From NCBI RefSeq assembly GCF_014698445.1, contig NZ_JACJSZ010000006.1:1-64000 (forward strand): a stretch of 64,000 nt of DNA, in the 5' to 3' direction. A program made the translations under genes and the position numbers. Shown here one piece after another: positions 10,356-20,387 of this stretch. This DNA is from Microcystis elabens FACHB-917 (GTDB lineage: Bacteria; Cyanobacteriota; Cyanobacteriia; PCC-6307; Cyanobiaceae). The notes beneath the pieces are model-generated. The model made no database searches, was not told where the DNA came from, and was given only the letters and a program-made list of their open reading frames with translations. Position 1 is the stretch's first letter; the number at the start of each line of letters is the position of its first letter.

Positions 10356-11507
10356 ATGCCCCACGCCCCGCCACCGCCGCCCCCTGTGAGCCTCCAGACA
10401 GGCGCGGGGCCCTTTGCCAAGGCCACGCCGATGTCCGCCGATGGCGGGTCGCCGACGCTCGAGCAGATCGTGCGGGTGGCCTTCGATCGCAACTTCTCCG
10501 ACATCCACCTCGGCGTCGGCGAGGAGCCTCGGTTCCGCAGCCGCGGCGACATGATCCTGGCCGGCCTCGGGGTGACCGACGGCAACACCTTCCGTGAATG
10601 GCTGCGGGAGATCCTGGAGCCCGCCCAGATCGACCGTTTCTTCCAGCAGAAGGAGTACGACGGCTCCTATGCCTTCAGCTTCGTGCGGGTGCGGATCAAC
10701 CTGCTCGAGTCGCTGCAGGGCCCGGCGATGGTGCTGCGGCTGATTCCCCAGGCCATTCCCACCATCGACGAGCTCAATCTGCCGCCGGTGCTCAAGGATC
10801 TGGCCCAGCGCCCCAAAGGGATGCTGCTGGTCACCGGCCCGACGGGATCCGGCAAGAGCACCACCCTGGCCGCGGTGATCGACCACATCAACCGCACCAT
10901 GAAGCGCCACATCCTCACCATCGAGGATCCGGTCGAATTCGTGCATCAGAGCCGCCAGTCCCTGATCCGCCAACGGGAACTGGGCAGCCACACCCGCCAC
11001 TTCAAGACGGCCCTCCGAGCCGCGCTGCGGGAGGATCCCGATGTGATCCTGGTCGGGGAGATCCGTGATCAGGAGACGCTCACCACGGCGATCGAAGCGT
11101 CCCAGACCGGACACCTGCTGCTGGGAACCCTGCACACCAACTCCGCGGTGCGCTCTGTAGAGCGAATGCTGGGCATGTATCCCCCCGACGAGCAGGAGAT
11201 CGTCAGACGATCGGTGGCCGATTCCCTGCTGGGGGTGATTTCGCAGGGCCTGATCAAGACGGTGGACGGGAAGAGGACTTCGTTTCACGATGTCTTCATC
11301 AACACCGATGCCTGCAAGGATTACATCCTGCGCGCCAATCTCGATGAAATCGAAGCCATAATGACTCGTAGTGGATTTGATGGCATGATCACCTCCAACC
11401 AGTATCTCGCCAATCTTGTATCTACCGGAATGGTGCATCCTGAAGATGCCCTTACCGCCAGCCTGAAGCCAAGTGAACTGGCCCAGACGCTACGCGGTCG
11501 GACCTGA
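10356..11507 (+). CDS. pilT: type IV pilus retraction ATPase PilT
   Basis: The 383-residue product has Walker A GPTGSGKST (161-169), the Asp box TIEDPVEFVH (188-197), Walker B ILVGEIRD (231-238) and the His box TGHLLLGTLHTNS (251-263), which together define secretion/pilus ATPases. The AIRNLIRE-type retraction motif is not obvious, but the overall length and N-terminal fold (TLEQIVRVAFDRNFSDIHLGVG) fit PilT. It would power pilus retraction for twitching motility or DNA uptake. The first 25 residues are Pro-rich and low complexity, so the ATG at 10431 is an alternative start. The AT content rises towards its 3' end compared with neighbours. Confidence 0.9.
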   Translation: MPHAPPPPPPVSLQTGAGPFAKATPMSADGGSPTLEQIVRVAFDRNFSDIHLGVGEEPRFRSRGDMILAGLGVTDGNTFREWLREILEPAQIDRFFQQKEYDGSYAFSFVRVRINLLESLQGPAMVLRLIPQAIPTIDELNLPPVLKDLAQRPKGMLLVTGPTGSGKSTTLAAVIDHINRTMKRHILTIEDPVEFVHQSRQSLIRQRELGSHTRHFKTALRAALREDPDVILVGEIRDQETLTTAIEASQTGHLLLGTLHTNSAVRSVERMLGMYPPDEQEIVRRSVADSLLGVISQGLIKTVDGKRTSFHDVFINTDACKDYILRANLDEIEAIMTRSGFDGMITSNQYLANLVSTGMVHPEDALTASLKPSELAQTLRGRT

Positions 11508-11536
11508 AGGCGCAGGACACCATGCGTTGTCGTGAG

Positions 11537-11749
11537 TCAGCCTTCCGCCAAGCGCACCAACAGCAAAACCCCCAAGCCGACGGAAAGGCCAAGCATGGCC
11601 AGCCGGCCGTTCCAGATCTCGGCCTGGGGAGTGAAACCCCGGCGCCAGGCATTGAGTTCCTGCTGGGACACAGGTTCCGTGGAACTCAGGGAAGCGTCGA
11701 CCGGCTCAAGCGGCAGAGGCTCAAGCGGCAGAGGATTCACGGGAGGCAT
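11537..11749 (-). CDS. hli: high-light-inducible protein (Hli/SCP, single-helix chlorophyll-binding)
   Basis: The 70-residue product ends with AEIWNGRLAMLGLSVGLGVLLLV, the chlorophyll a/b-binding helix of Hli proteins with the ExxNGRxAM signature (about residues 44-52). Such proteins bind chlorophyll and carotenoid in thylakoids and protect during photosystem assembly under stress. I chose the ATG at 11749, preceded by a weak purine-rich stretch, over an upstream in-frame ATG at 11791 that would run into the tsaD stop. It follows tsaD by 38 bases on the same strand and converges with pilT. Its N-terminal region carries a duplicated five-residue unit. Confidence 0.92.
   Translation of the reverse strand: MPPVNPLPLEPLPLEPVDASLSSTEPVSQQELNAWRRGFTPQAEIWNGRLAMLGLSVGLGVLLLVRLAEG
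11705..11734. repeat. perfect 15-bp tandem duplication in hli
   Basis: The unit CTCAAGCGGCAGAGG occurs twice in direct succession. On the coding strand it doubles the residues PLPLE near the N-terminus of the Hli protein, in frame. Confidence 0.85.
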
Positions 11750-11787
11750 AGAACCATTTATGATGCTACGACTCCACCATAGGGGCA

Positions 11788-12843
11788 TCAAAACGGGGGC
11801 TGCGGGGCGTAGAGCCCGCCGGCCTGCTCCAGGGAAAGCCGGGCCGCCACGCCCAGGCTGATTCCGCTCCGCCCGCCTGCCTCGAATCGTTCGACTGCGG
11901 CCAGCCCAACCATGGCGGCATTGTCGGTGCAGTAGGCCAGGGGGGCGACGCGCCAGGCGAGGCCGCGGGCGGCGGCGGCCTCACCCATCAGGCGGCGCAG
12001 GCGGCCGTTGGCGGCCACGCCCCCCACCAGCACCACCGTCTCCAGGCCCGCCTCGACGGCGCAACGGCAGCTGCGCTCAACCAGGACCTCGGCCACCCCC
12101 TGCTCGAAGCTCGCCGCCAGATCGGCCACCGGCAGGGAGGCTCCCTCAGCGCCGAGCCGCTGCACCTGGCGGAGCACCGCGGTCTTGAGGCCGCTGAAAC
12201 TGAAGTCGTACGGGTGGAAGCCCCCCTCGGGAAGGGAGACCCTCCCCTTGGGAAAGCGGAAGCGGCCTGGGTCGCCAGCGGCGGCCGCCGCCTCGATCGC
12301 CGGCCCGCCCGGATAGCCCAGGCCGAGCAGCCGGGCCACCTTGTCGAAGCATTCGCCGGCAGCGTCGTCACGGCTGCGGCCCAGGCGGCTGTAGGACCCG
12401 GGGCCATCGACCCGGATCAGCTCGGTGTGGCCGCCGCTGACCAGCAGCACCAGGTACGGACCCGGCGGCAGAGGATCGCCCAGGTGGACCGAGCACAGAT
12501 GCCCCTCCAGATGGTGCACCCCCAGAAAGGGCTTGCCGTGCAACCGGGCCAGGGTGCGCGCCGTGACCGATCCCACCAGCAGGGCCCCCGCCAGGCCGGG
12601 GGCGACGGTGGCGGCGACGGCATCGAGATCGGCCATCGCGACACCGCTCTCCTCCAGCACCCGGGCAATCAGGGCCGGCAGCGCCTCCACATGGCGGCGC
12701 GAGGCGATCTCCGGCACCACGCCGCCCCAGCGGGCGTGCTCCTCCATCTGCGAGGCCACGGCACCCGCCAGCACCCGCCGACCGGCCACGATCGCCGCCG
12801 CCGACTCGTCACAACTTGTTTCGAGCGCCAGAACCGTGCGCAT
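11788..12843 (-). CDS. tsaD: tRNA threonylcarbamoyladenosine biosynthesis protein TsaD
   Basis: The 351-residue product starts with [19 protein letters not shown] and holds the metal-binding HHLEGH motif at 110-115, the family motif VSGGHTEL and [10 protein letters not shown]. TsaD transfers the threonylcarbamoyl group to A37 of ANN-decoding tRNAs together with TsaB and TsaE. Length and N-terminus are typical and the ATG at 12843 is unambiguous. It is divergent from psaF with 73 bases between the two starts, an arrangement I know from other marine-type picocyanobacteria. hli lies downstream on the same strand. Confidence 0.97.
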   Translation of the reverse strand: MRTVLALETSCDESAAAIVAGRRVLAGAVASQMEEHARWGGVVPEIASRRHVEALPALIARVLEESGVAMADLDAVAATVAPGLAGALLVGSVTARTLARLHGKPFLGVHHLEGHLCSVHLGDPLPPGPYLVLLVSGGHTELIRVDGPGSYSRLGRSRDDAAGECFDKVARLLGLGYPGGPAIEAAAAAGDPGRFRFPKGRVSLPEGGFHPYDFSFSGLKTAVLRQVQRLGAEGASLPVADLAASFEQGVAEVLVERSCRCAVEAGLETVVLVGGVAANGRLRRLMGEAAAARGLAWRVAPLAYCTDNAAMVGLAAVERFEAGGRSGISLGVAARLSLEQAGGLYAPQPPF

Positions 12844-12916
12844 GCTCCCTGGGCAGCTCCCCTACTGTCCGCACGAGCCATCCTGCCCCGCGGCAGTTCC
12901 CCCGCGGCCCCACTCC

Positions 12917-13426
12917 ATGCGCCGTCTTTTCTCCAGTCGTTCCTTCGCCATCCGGGCCTTCGCCCTGGTGGTGTCCGTGTTCCTGCTGTTCGGCTTCGCC
13001 ACCCCGGCCCGGGCCGACATCGGCGGACTCACCCCCTGCAGTGAGACTCCCCGCTTCCAGCAGCGCGCCGCTGCCGCCACCACCGCTCAGGCCAAGGCCC
13101 GCTACGCCTACTACGGCCAGGCCCTCTGCGGCACCGATGGCCTGCCCCACCTGATCACGGACGGCCGCTGGAGCCACGCCGGTGACTTCACGATCCCCGG
13201 CCTTCTCTTTCTCTACATCGCGGGCACCATCGGCTGGGCCGGCCGTGGCTATTTGATCGCCATCCGCGGCAGCAAGGACGCCACCATGCGTGAAATCCAG
13301 ATCGATCTGCCCCTGGCCTTCAAGACCACCCTGGCGGCGGCCATCTGGCCCCTGGCGGCCCTCAAAGAATTCACCAGCGGAGCCCTGGTGGAATCCGACT
13401 CCAAAGTGACCGTTTCCCCTCGCTGA
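12917..13426 (+). CDS. psaF: photosystem I subunit III (PsaF)
   Basis: The 169-residue product has a signal peptide (about residues 1-24, ending in TPARA) and a mature N-terminus [14 protein letters not shown], which is characteristic of cyanobacterial PsaF. A lumenal domain is followed by the transmembrane segment around [17 protein letters not shown] and a C-terminal amphipathic helix. The frame is open far upstream through the antisense of tsaD, so I chose the ATG at 12917, where the signal peptide begins. psaJ follows after 11 bases. A TACTGT at 12863-12868 may serve as a -10 element in the short divergent gap, but this is weak. Confidence 0.97.
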   Translation: MRRLFSSRSFAIRAFALVVSVFLLFGFATPARADIGGLTPCSETPRFQQRAAAATTAQAKARYAYYGQALCGTDGLPHLITDGRWSHAGDFTIPGLLFLYIAGTIGWAGRGYLIAIRGSKDATMREIQIDLPLAFKTTLAAAIWPLAALKEFTSGALVESDSKVTVSPR

Positions 13427-13437
13427 TTCCCAGAGCC

Positions 13438-13551
13438 ATGAAAAAGTTCCTCACCACCGCCCCCGTCGTGGCCGCCGTGTGGTTCACCCTGACGGCCGGA
13501 ATCACAATCGAAGTCTTCCGCTTCTTCCCGGATCTGATCATCCACCCCTGA
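13438..13551 (+). CDS. psaJ: photosystem I subunit IX (PsaJ)
   Basis: This very short gene encodes 37 residues beginning [20 protein letters not shown] and ending [11 protein letters not shown]. One transmembrane helix followed by a short acidic and aromatic end is typical of PsaJ, a single-helix thylakoid protein that contacts PsaF. It begins 11 bases after the psaF stop and is followed by a good intrinsic terminator, so psaF and psaJ form a two-gene transcription unit. Confidence 0.97.
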   Translation: MKKFLTTAPVVAAVWFTLTAGITIEVFRFFPDLIIHP

Positions 13552-13580
13552 CGAGACCCGATCCGGTCGGATCAACCCCA

Positions 13581-13607
13581 AGCGGCCCGTTCAAGAGCCG
13601 CTTTTTT
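13581..13607 (+). terminator. intrinsic terminator of psaFJ
   Basis: A perfect 6-bp stem AGCGGC/GCCGCT encloses a 10-base loop and runs into a TTTTTT tract (13602-13607). It lies 30 bases after the psaJ stop and before the convergent gmk stop at 13637. A second small palindrome, GATCCG-GT-CGGATC, precedes it at 13560-13573. Confidence 0.85.
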
Positions 13608-13636
13608 CATGGCTGGTGTTTCCTCATGGCGGCAGG

Positions 13637-14212
13637 TCAGACGGCGTCGCCCAGTCCCAGCAGCCGCTCCAGCTCCTGCAGGGCCACGCCGAGGTCGGCG
13701 TTCACCAGGACGGCATCGAACTCCACTTCGGCCGTGAGCTCCTCGCGGGCCCGCGCCAGCCGCCGCTGGATGGCCTCCTCGCTGTCGGTGCCACGGCCGC
13801 GGATGCGGCGCTCCAGCTCCTCGAAGCTGGGCGGTTTGATCAGCACCTGAAAGGCGGCCGGGAAGGTGCGTCGCACCTGGCGGGCCCCCTCCAGCTCGAT
13901 CTCCAGCAGCACCGGCCGCCCCTCGGCGAGCTGTGCCTCCACCGGGGACCGGGGTGTGCCGTAGAGGTGCCCTGCGAAGGCGGCCCATTCCAGGAAGCCC
14001 CCGCCGGCCACCTGCGCCTCGAAGTCGGAGCGCGTCAGGAAGAAGTAGTTCTGCCCGTCGATCTCGCCGGGCCGGGGGGCGCGGGTGGTGGCCGACACCG
14101 ACAGCCACAGGGCGGGGTGCCGCTGCAGCAGCCCGTCCACCAGGGTCCCCTTGCCCACCCCGCTGGGGCCGGTGATCACCGTGAGTCGGCCGCTGGAGGG
14201 GGGGGAGTCCAT
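13637..14212 (-). CDS. gmk: guanylate kinase
   Basis: The 191-residue product carries the P-loop [10 protein letters not shown] near the N-terminus, the GMP-binding motifs [21 protein letters not shown] and [13 protein letters not shown], and [10 protein letters not shown]-like [13 protein letters not shown]. It phosphorylates GMP to GDP with ATP. The same reading frame is open far upstream through the antisense of rqcH; the ATG at 14212 gives the typical length. It converges with psaFJ across the terminator at 13581 and is divergent from rqcH with 60 bases between the starts. Confidence 0.97.
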   Translation of the reverse strand: MDSPPSSGRLTVITGPSGVGKGTLVDGLLQRHPALWLSVSATTRAPRPGEIDGQNYFFLTRSDFEAQVAGGGFLEWAAFAGHLYGTPRSPVEAQLAEGRPVLLEIELEGARQVRRTFPAAFQVLIKPPSFEELERRIRGRGTDSEEAIQRRLARAREELTAEVEFDAVLVNADLGVALQELERLLGLGDAV

Positions 14213-14272
14213 GGATCGCTGGCGCTGGGGCGCACAGTAGGGGTGGACCGCTCTGAGGCGACAGAGGAGGCG

Positions 14273-15976
14273 ATGGCCCCATCCCCGTCCATCCAGGCCA
14301 TGGATGTGACCAGCCTGCGCGCCGTGCTGGCCGAGATGCGCCGCGGCCTGCTGCCCAGCCGTTTCGAGAAGGCCCAGCAGCCCGACGCCCACCGCCTGCA
14401 GCTGGGCCTGCGCGGCCTGCGGGGCACCCTCTGGCTCGAGCTCAGCTGGCTGGCGGAGGCCCCCCGTCTGCTGGTGGTCGATCCGCCCCTGAAGCAGGGG
14501 GAGGGCAGCACCCTGGCCCAGCAGCTGCAGCACGGCCTGCGGGGTCTGGCCCTGGTGAGCCTGGAGCAGCATGGCTGGGAGCGGGTGGTGGCCCTGGGCT
14601 TCGCCCCCAGGCCCGGCGAGCCGATCCGGAGAGAGCTGGTGCTGGAGCTGATGGGGCGCCACAGCAACCTGTTCCTGCTCAACGAGGAGCGGCAGGTGAT
14701 CGCCCTGGCCCGCCAGGTGCGCCAGGACCGGTCGCGGCTGCGGCCGATCGGCACCGGCGATCCCTACCAGCCGCCTCCTCCCATGGCCGGCGAACCGCCG
14801 CGGCTGGAGGAGGATCCCGCCTCCTGGCGGCGGCGCCTCGCCCTGCTGCCCCAGACGGTCGGCGAGGCTCTGATGGGCGCCTACCAGGGGATCGGCCCGG
14901 CCCTGGCCCGCCAGCTGGCGCAGGACGGACTGGCCCGGCCGGTGGGATCCCTGGAGGAGGAGCAGTGGCGAGGGCTCTGGCAGCGCTGGCGGTTCTGGCT
15001 GGAGACGGTGGCCGAGGAGCGCTACCGGCTGGCCTGGGGCGGCCCCAGCGACTACCGCTGCTGGGATGGCGAAAGGCCGGCCACGGCCGACGACGGCTGG
15101 GCGATCAACCGGGGGCTGGCGGACTACTACGCCGATCGCCTGGGACGGCGGGATCTGGAGCAGCGGCGGGCGAGCCTGCGGCAGCGGCTGCTGCAGGCCG
15201 CGGAACGGGAGCGCCGCAACGCCGACCAGCAGCAGGGCCTGCTGGCGGCCGTGCCCGGCAGCGAGGTGATGCAGCGCCAGGCGGACGGCCTGCTCAGCCG
15301 GCCCTGCCCATCGCGGGAGGAGATCGACGAAGCCCAGCGGCTGTACCGCCGGGCCCGCAAGCTGCGCCGTTCCGTGGCCGCGATCACCCCGCGGCTGGAC
15401 GTGCACCGGCAGCGGCTGGCCGCCATCGAAGCCAGCCTCACCTTTCTGGAGCAGGCGGAGAACGGAGCCCAGCTCGCCGCCGTGGAGGAGGACCTCCCCG
15501 CCCTGTTGCCCGCACGGGACGGCCAGGGGCCGGGGCCGTCCCGGCGGGTGCGGCGCGGGGCGGCCGGTGGCGCTCCGGCGCCGCTGGAGCTGCGCAGCAG
15601 CGGCGGCCTGCGGCTGCAGGTGGGCCGCAACCACCGCCAGAACGAATGGATCAGCCTGCAGCAGGCCCGACGCGGCGACCTCTGGTTCCATGCCCAGGAG
15701 TGTCCCGGCAGCCACGTGGTGCTGAAGGGCTCGGAGGGCACCCCCTGTGAGGCGGACCTGCGGGAGGCGGCCGACCTGGCGGCCCACTTCAGCCGCGGCC
15801 GGGGCAACGGCCGGGTGCCGGTGGTGATGGTGCCGACGACGGATCTGCAGCGCATCGCCGGGGCCGGCCCCGGCACGGTGCGCCACCGGGGCGGGGAGGT
15901 GCTGTGGGCGGTGCCGGAGCGGGCCGCGGGACTCCTGGCCGCGGCCCCTAGGCTGCCGGAGACGGAACGGACATGA
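14273..15976 (+). CDS. rqcH: Rqc2/RqcH-type NFACT protein (ribosome quality control)
   Basis: The 567-residue product has an NFACT-N domain (about residues 10-280, starting with [13 protein letters not shown]), a coiled-coil middle (about 300-420), and an NFACT-R domain around [34 protein letters not shown]. It is the bacterial Rqc2 homologue, long annotated as a fibronectin-binding protein; it binds obstructed 50S subunits and directs alanine tailing. The Asp-Arg pair of the NFACT-N domain was not individually assigned. ATG at 14273 is used, with 14300 as an alternative. Its last four bases overlap the tatC start. Confidence 0.9.
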   Translation: MAPSPSIQAMDVTSLRAVLAEMRRGLLPSRFEKAQQPDAHRLQLGLRGLRGTLWLELSWLAEAPRLLVVDPPLKQGEGSTLAQQLQHGLRGLALVSLEQHGWERVVALGFAPRPGEPIRRELVLELMGRHSNLFLLNEERQVIALARQVRQDRSRLRPIGTGDPYQPPPPMAGEPPRLEEDPASWRRRLALLPQTVGEALMGAYQGIGPALARQLAQDGLARPVGSLEEEQWRGLWQRWRFWLETVAEERYRLAWGGPSDYRCWDGERPATADDGWAINRGLADYYADRLGRRDLEQRRASLRQRLLQAAERERRNADQQQGLLAAVPGSEVMQRQADGLLSRPCPSREEIDEAQRLYRRARKLRRSVAAITPRLDVHRQRLAAIEASLTFLEQAENGAQLAAVEEDLPALLPARDGQGPGPSRRVRRGAAGGAPAPLELRSSGGLRLQVGRNHRQNEWISLQQARRGDLWFHAQECPGSHVVLKGSEGTPCEADLREAADLAAHFSRGRGNGRVPVVMVPTTDLQRIAGAGPGTVRHRGGEVLWAVPERAAGLLAAAPRLPETERT

Positions 15977-16731
15977 GCGACCCCATCCCCGAGGACACCT
16001 TCCCCGGCGAAGTGCACATGAGCCTGGTGGAGCACCTCGAGGAGCTCCGCCGGCGCGTGCTGCGCAGCCTCCTGGCCGTGGTGGTCGGCGCCGCCGTCTG
16101 CCTGCTGGCGGTGCGGCCCCTGGTGCGGCTGCTGGAGGTGCCGGCGGAGGGGATCCGCTTCCTGCAGCTGGCCCCGGGCGAATTCCTGTTCGTGTCGCTG
16201 AAGGTGGCCGGCTATGCCGGGCTCACCCTGGCCCTGCCCTACGTGATCTTCGAGGTCCTGGCCTTCGTGCTGCCGGGGCTGACGCGGCGGGAGCGGCGGC
16301 TGGTGGCCCCCGCCGTCGCCGGCTCCACGGTGCTGTTCGCCGCCGGTCTGGCCTTCGCCTGGTGGGCCCTGGTGCCGGCCGCCCTGCGCTTCCTGGTCTC
16401 CTACGGGGCCGACGTGGTGGAGCCGATCTGGTCGATCGAGCGCTACCTCGACTTCGTGCTGCTGCTGATGGTGGCCACGGCCCTGGCCTTCCAGCTGCCG
16501 GTGCTGCAGCTGCTGCTGGGCGCCCTGGGGCTGATCGACTGGCGCACCATGCTGGGCGCCTGGCGCTGGGTGGTGCTGGTGGCGGCCCTGGCCGGGGCGG
16601 TGCTGACCCCCTCCACCGACCCGATCACGATGCTGCTGCTCACCGGGGCGATCACGGCCCTCTACCTGCTGGGGGTGGCCCTGGTGGCCCTGGCCGAGTG
16701 GCTGCGTCCCACCCCGTCCCCCTCCGCCTGA
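15973..16731 (+). CDS. tatC: twin-arginine translocase subunit TatC
   Basis: The 252-residue product begins with an acidic segment and the motif [18 protein letters not shown], the conserved cytoplasmic N-terminus that binds the twin-Arg signal. Six hydrophobic segments follow, with the conserved Phe-Glu pair ([13 protein letters not shown]). TatC is the receptor of the Tat translocase in thylakoid and plasma membranes. The Rieske protein encoded nearby (petC) is a known Tat substrate in cyanobacteria, so the location is sensible. It overlaps rqcH by 4 bases. Confidence 0.97.
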   Translation: MSDPIPEDTFPGEVHMSLVEHLEELRRRVLRSLLAVVVGAAVCLLAVRPLVRLLEVPAEGIRFLQLAPGEFLFVSLKVAGYAGLTLALPYVIFEVLAFVLPGLTRRERRLVAPAVAGSTVLFAAGLAFAWWALVPAALRFLVSYGADVVEPIWSIERYLDFVLLLMVATALAFQLPVLQLLLGALGLIDWRTMLGAWRWVVLVAALAGAVLTPSTDPITMLLLTGAITALYLLGVALVALAEWLRPTPSPSA

Positions 16732-16753
16732 CCGGCCGGCGGCCCAGGCCGGT
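16731..16753. terminator. inverted repeat between convergent tatC and DUF3067 genes
   Basis: ACCGGCC (16731-16737) and GGCCGGT (16747-16753) form a perfect 7-bp stem with a 9-base loop. It fills the gap between two convergent stops. There is no T-run on either side; a bidirectional terminator is the natural guess. Confidence 0.45.
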
Positions 16754-16754
16754 C

Positions 16755-17084
16755 TCAGAGCATGAACTCACTGGCGCGGCCCGCCGGCAGCTCCAGGGGC
16801 AGCGACAGGGCCTTGCCCAGCCGAGGCTTGTCGGTGGTGGTGCGGAGCCAATGGCGCACCTGGGCCGCCACCCCGAGGCCGTTGAGGGAGCCCACCAGCT
16901 CCTCGAGGTGCGCCTCGTAGGCCTCGGGGGTGAGCGGGAACGACTGCTGCTCGAGGTAGCCCCACATCACATGCAGGTACAGCCGGCCGCGGCGCTGCAC
17001 CAGCTGCAGGTCGTAGGAGGCCTGCCAACGGCTCCGCAGCAGCTCCAGCAGTTCCTCCCGCCGCAGCGGTTCCGTTGAGGTCAT
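16755..17084 (-). CDS. DUF3067 family protein
   Basis: The 109-residue soluble protein contains [35 protein letters not shown] broken here into its conserved features: an N-terminal helix, a short beta segment with Arg-Gly-Arg, and the motif [16 protein letters not shown]. This corresponds to DUF3067, a family restricted to cyanobacteria and plastids with no established biochemical role. I chose the ATG at 17084; the ATG at 17111 would add nine unlikely residues. It lies between tatC and petC and is divergent from petC. Confidence 0.8.
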   Translation of the reverse strand: MTSTEPLRREELLELLRSRWQASYDLQLVQRRGRLYLHVMWGYLEQQSFPLTPEAYEAHLEELVGSLNGLGVAAQVRHWLRTTTDKPRLGKALSLPLELPAGRASEFML

Positions 17085-17167
17085 GACGGACGGCGCACTC
17101 CACAACAGCATGTTGCAGCCGGCCTCGGCCGGGTGCGGCTCGGACCCGGCCCGGGAAGGGCAAGGTT

Positions 17168-17173
17168 CATAAT
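17168..17173 (+). promoter_or_regulatory. candidate -10 element for petCA
   Basis: CATAAT lies 37 bases before the petC ATG in an otherwise GC-rich gap between divergent genes. It matches five of six positions of TATAAT. No good -35 was found upstream. Confidence 0.4.
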
Positions 17174-17210
17174 GGGCGCCACGTCAATCGGTCACACCGC
17201 GCCGTTCCCT

Positions 17211-17771
17211 ATGACCCAGATCCCTGCGGCCTCCTCGAACAGCGGTGCTCCTGGTGACGTTCCCGGCATGGGCCGGCGCCAGTTCATGAACCTGCTGACC
17301 TTCGGCTCCGTAACGGGGGTGGCCCTGGGTGCCCTCTACCCGGTCGTCAATTACTTCATTCCGCCCAAGGCCGCCGGCAGCGGCGGCGGCGTCACCGCCA
17401 AGGACGAACTGGGCAACAGCGTCACCGCCACCGGCTGGCTGGCCACCCACAAGGAGGGCGACCGCAGCCTAGTGCAGGGCCTCAAGGGTGACCCCACCTA
17501 TCTTCTGGTCGAAGGCGGCGAGGCCATCGGCGACTACGGCATCAACGCCATCTGCACCCACCTGGGCTGCGTGGTGCCCTGGAACAGCGGCGCCAACAAG
17601 TTCATCTGCCCCTGCCACGGCAGCCAGTACGACGCCACCGGCAAGGTGGTGCGCGGCCCGGCGCCCCTCTCCCTGGCCCTGGCCCACGTCAGCGTCGAGA
17701 ACGACAACGTGTTCCTCAGCCAGTGGACCGAGACCGACTTCCGCACGGGCGAAAAGGCCTGGTGGGCCTGA
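17211..17771 (+). CDS. petC: cytochrome b6f complex Rieske iron-sulfur subunit
   Basis: The 186-residue product has an N-terminal [12 protein letters not shown] twin-Arg-like anchor (21-32) with one transmembrane helix (about 28-50), a Gly-rich hinge (about 56-61) and the two cluster-binding motifs CTHLGC (115-120) and CPCHGSQYD (133-141), the latter with both ligands of the 2Fe-2S centre. It transfers electrons from plastoquinol to cytochrome f. The ATG at 17211 starts the family-typical sequence; an upstream GTG at 17133 would add an unrelated extension. It is followed after 56 bases by petA. Confidence 0.97.
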   Translation: MTQIPAASSNSGAPGDVPGMGRRQFMNLLTFGSVTGVALGALYPVVNYFIPPKAAGSGGGVTAKDELGNSVTATGWLATHKEGDRSLVQGLKGDPTYLLVEGGEAIGDYGINAICTHLGCVVPWNSGANKFICPCHGSQYDATGKVVRGPAPLSLALAHVSVENDNVFLSQWTETDFRTGEKAWWA

Positions 17772-17827
17772 TCGGCGCCTGAATTCCCCTCCCTGTTTCC
17801 CCCCGTCGCCCGCCACCTCCACCCCCC

Positions 17828-18769
17828 ATGCGCCGCTTCCTCTCCCCCCTCTTCGGCACCCTGCTGACCCTCAGCCTCTCCATCGGCGTGGTGCTTCTGG
17901 GGGCCAGCCCCAGCTGGGCCTACCCCTTCTGGGCCCAGCAGAATTACGCCAATCCGCGTGAGGCCACGGGCAAGATCGTCTGCGCCAACTGCCACCTGGC
18001 CAAGAAACCAACCCGGGTGGAGGTGCCCCAGGCGGTGTTCCCCGACACGGTGTTCAAGGCGGTGGTCGAGATCCCCTACGACACCTCCGTGCAGCAGGTG
18101 TCCGGCAACGGCAGCCCCACCGGCCTGAACGTCGGCGCGGTAGTGATGCTCCCCGACGGCTTCACCCTGGCCCCGCAGGATCGCCTCAGCGATGAGCTCA
18201 AGGAGGAGACCGCTGGCATCTACTACACCCAGTACAGCGACGACCAGCCCAACATCCTCCTGGTGGGTCCCCTCCCCGGTGACCAGCACCAGGAGATCGT
18301 CTTCCCGATCCTCTCCCCCGACCCGGCCACCGACAGCGCCATCCACTTCGGTAAGTACCAGGTCCACGTCGGGGCCAACCGGGGTCGAGGCCAGGTGACC
18401 CCTGAGGGTGAGAAGACCAACAACGCCGTCTACACCGCTCCGGCAGCCGGCACAGTGAGCGCCATCAGCACGGATGCCAACGGTGCCACCGTGGTGGAGA
18501 TCACCGGCGCCGGCGGCGCCGTCACCGAGACGGTTCCCGCCGGGCCCACCCTCACCGTCGCCGTCGGTGACGCCGTCGAGGCGGGCACCCCCATCACCAA
18601 CGACCCCAACGTCGGCGGCTTCGGCCAGATCGACGCCGAGGTGGTGCTTCAGAACCCGCTGCGCATCTACGGTCTGCTGGCCTTCTTCGCCGCCGTGGCC
18701 CTGGCCCAGATCATGCTGGTGCTCAAGAAGCGCCAGGTGGAGAAGGTTCAGGCGGCGGAGGGCTTCTGA
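17828..18769 (+). CDS. petA: cytochrome f
   Basis: The 313-residue product has a signal peptide (1-31) whose cleavage leaves Tyr32 as the amino-terminal heme ligand ([17 protein letters not shown]). The covalent heme site CANCH is at 52-56. A large lumenal beta domain and a C-terminal transmembrane anchor with the stromal end [14 protein letters not shown] complete the protein. It accepts electrons from the Rieske centre and passes them to plastocyanin or cytochrome c6. petC and petA form the classical operon. Its end carries GGAGGG, which probably serves as the ribosome-binding site for lgt. Confidence 0.98.
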   Translation: MRRFLSPLFGTLLTLSLSIGVVLLGASPSWAYPFWAQQNYANPREATGKIVCANCHLAKKPTRVEVPQAVFPDTVFKAVVEIPYDTSVQQVSGNGSPTGLNVGAVVMLPDGFTLAPQDRLSDELKEETAGIYYTQYSDDQPNILLVGPLPGDQHQEIVFPILSPDPATDSAIHFGKYQVHVGANRGRGQVTPEGEKTNNAVYTAPAAGTVSAISTDANGATVVEITGAGGAVTETVPAGPTLTVAVGDAVEAGTPITNDPNVGGFGQIDAEVVLQNPLRIYGLLAFFAAVALAQIMLVLKKRQVEKVQAAEGF

Positions 18770-19626
18770 TCCTTCCTCTCGGCCTGTTCACGTCCCCGGG
18801 ACCCCTGATCTTTCAGCTGGGTCCCGTCTCTGTCCGCTGGTACGGCCTGCTCATCGCCCTGGCGGTGCTTCTGGGTCTGCTGCTGGCCACCCGGCTGGGC
18901 CGCCAGCGAGACATCGATCCTGCCCTGATCGCCGACCTTCTGCCCCTGATGGTGCTGGGGGCCGTCGTGGGTGCTCGTGTGTACTACGTGGCGCTGGAGT
19001 GGCGTCAGTACCAGAACGACTGGCTCGATGCCTTCGCCATCTGGCGCGGCGGCATCGCCATCCACGGTGCCCTGATCGGCGGAGCCCTGGTCACGGTGTT
19101 CTTCTGCCGCTGGCGCCGCCAGCCGTTCTGGCCGCTGCTCGATGTGCTCGTCCCCGCCGTGGCCCTGGGCCAGGCGATCGGGCGCTGGGGAAATTTCTTC
19201 AACTCCGAGGCCTTCGGCCTGCCCACCAACCTGCCCTGGGCGCTCACCATTCCCATGGCCAACCGGCCTCCGGAATTCCTCGAACAGGCCTCCTTTCACC
19301 CCACCTTCCTGTACGAGTCGCTCTGGAATCTGGGGGTCTGCATCCTGCTCCTGGTCCTGTTCCGCCTGGGTGGCAGCGGCCGCCTGCGGCTCCCGCCCGG
19401 GGCCCTGAGCTGCGTCTACCTGATGGCCTACAGCAGCGGCCGCGTCTGGATCGAAGGGCTGCGGCTCGATCCCCTCTGCCTCTTCTCCCAGCCCCCCTTC
19501 TGCAGCGGCGGCCTGCGCATGGCCCAGCTGATGAGCCTGCTGCTGATCCTGCTGGGAGGGGCGGGACTGCTCTGGCTCTACCGCTTCCGGCGTCCGCTCC
19601 CCGATCCCTCCGGCCTGACCGCATGA
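18766..19626 (+). CDS. lgt: prolipoprotein diacylglyceryl transferase
   Basis: The translation shows the Lgt N-terminus [27 protein letters not shown], seven hydrophobic segments and the signature [16 protein letters not shown]. Lgt attaches diacylglycerol to the lipobox Cys of prolipoproteins in the membrane. No ATG, GTG or TTG exists between petA and the conserved N-terminus; the first canonical start is too far inside (GTG at 18865 removes the first helix). The likely start is CTG 18766 or ATC 18769, 3 or 6 bases after GGAGGG (18757-18762) in the end of petA. Its last bases overlap the cobM ATG. Confidence 0.9.
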   Translation: MILPLGLFTSPGPLIFQLGPVSVRWYGLLIALAVLLGLLLATRLGRQRDIDPALIADLLPLMVLGAVVGARVYYVALEWRQYQNDWLDAFAIWRGGIAIHGALIGGALVTVFFCRWRRQPFWPLLDVLVPAVALGQAIGRWGNFFNSEAFGLPTNLPWALTIPMANRPPEFLEQASFHPTFLYESLWNLGVCILLLVLFRLGGSGRLRLPPGALSCVYLMAYSSGRVWIEGLRLDPLCLFSQPPFCSGGLRMAQLMSLLLILLGGAGLLWLYRFRRPLPDPSGLTA

Positions 19627-20387
19627 CCTCCACCGTCCAGATCGTGGGAGCCGGCCCCGGCGCCCCGGACCTGCTCACCCTGCGTGCCGCCCGGGCCATC
19701 CAAGCGGCCGAGGTGCTGGTCTGGACCGACTCCCTGGTGAGCCCCCAGATCGCGGCGCTGGCGCCAGCGGACTGCGAGAGCGTCCGCACCAGCACCCTCA
19801 CCCTCGAGGAGGTGATGGCGGTGGTGGTCGAGCGGGCCCGGGCAGGACGACGGGTGGTGCGCCTCCACGACGGCGACCCGTGTCTGTACGGCGCCCTCCA
19901 TGAGCAGATCCGCCACCTGGCCGATGCCGGTCTGGCGGTGGAGGTGGTGCCGGGCCTGAGCGCCTACCAGGCCACCGCCGCCGCCCTCGGCGCCGAGCTG
20001 ACCATCCCCGGCCGGGTGCAGACGATCGTGCTGAGCCGGGCAGGCGGACGCACCGGCGTGCCGGAACGGGAATCCCTGGCCCGCCTCGCCGCCCTGCAAG
20101 CCTCCCTGTGCCTCTACCTGAGCGCCCGCCATGTGGAGGAGGTGCAGGCGGAACTTGTGCAGCACTACCCGGCCGACACGCCCGTGGCCATCGGCTACCG
20201 GGTCAGCTGGCCCGACCAGTGGCTCACGGTTGTGCCGCTGGAGGCGATGGCCCGGGTCAGCCGCGAACGCCACCTGATCCGCACCACCCTGTACGTGGTG
20301 AGCCCGGCGCTGCGGGACGCCGGCGGGGCCCGCTCCCTGCTCTATTCCGCCAGCCACAACCACCTGTTCCGCGGCGGAGCGGAGTGA
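19623..20387 (+). CDS. cobM: precorrin-4 C(11)-methyltransferase
   Basis: The 254-residue product starts [23 protein letters not shown], the SAM-dependent tetrapyrrole methylase N-terminus, and contains [19 protein letters not shown] and [21 protein letters not shown], the SAM-binding motifs of CobM/CbiF. It methylates C11 of the corrin macrocycle in cobalamin (pseudocobalamin in many cyanobacteria) synthesis. It overlaps lgt upstream and the alkB-like gene downstream by 4 bases each, so the run petC-petA-lgt-cobM-alkB could be transcribed together. Confidence 0.95.
   Translation: MTSTVQIVGAGPGAPDLLTLRAARAIQAAEVLVWTDSLVSPQIAALAPADCESVRTSTLTLEEVMAVVVERARAGRRVVRLHDGDPCLYGALHEQIRHLADAGLAVEVVPGLSAYQATAAALGAELTIPGRVQTIVLSRAGGRTGVPERESLARLAALQASLCLYLSARHVEEVQAELVQHYPADTPVAIGYRVSWPDQWLTVVPLEAMARVSRERHLIRTTLYVVSPALRDAGGARSLLYSASHNHLFRGGAE

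Noticed and set aside
13560-13573. GATCCG-GT-CGGATC palindrome before the psaFJ terminator
   Set aside because: Small and not followed by a T-run. The nearby stem with TTTTTT explains termination better.
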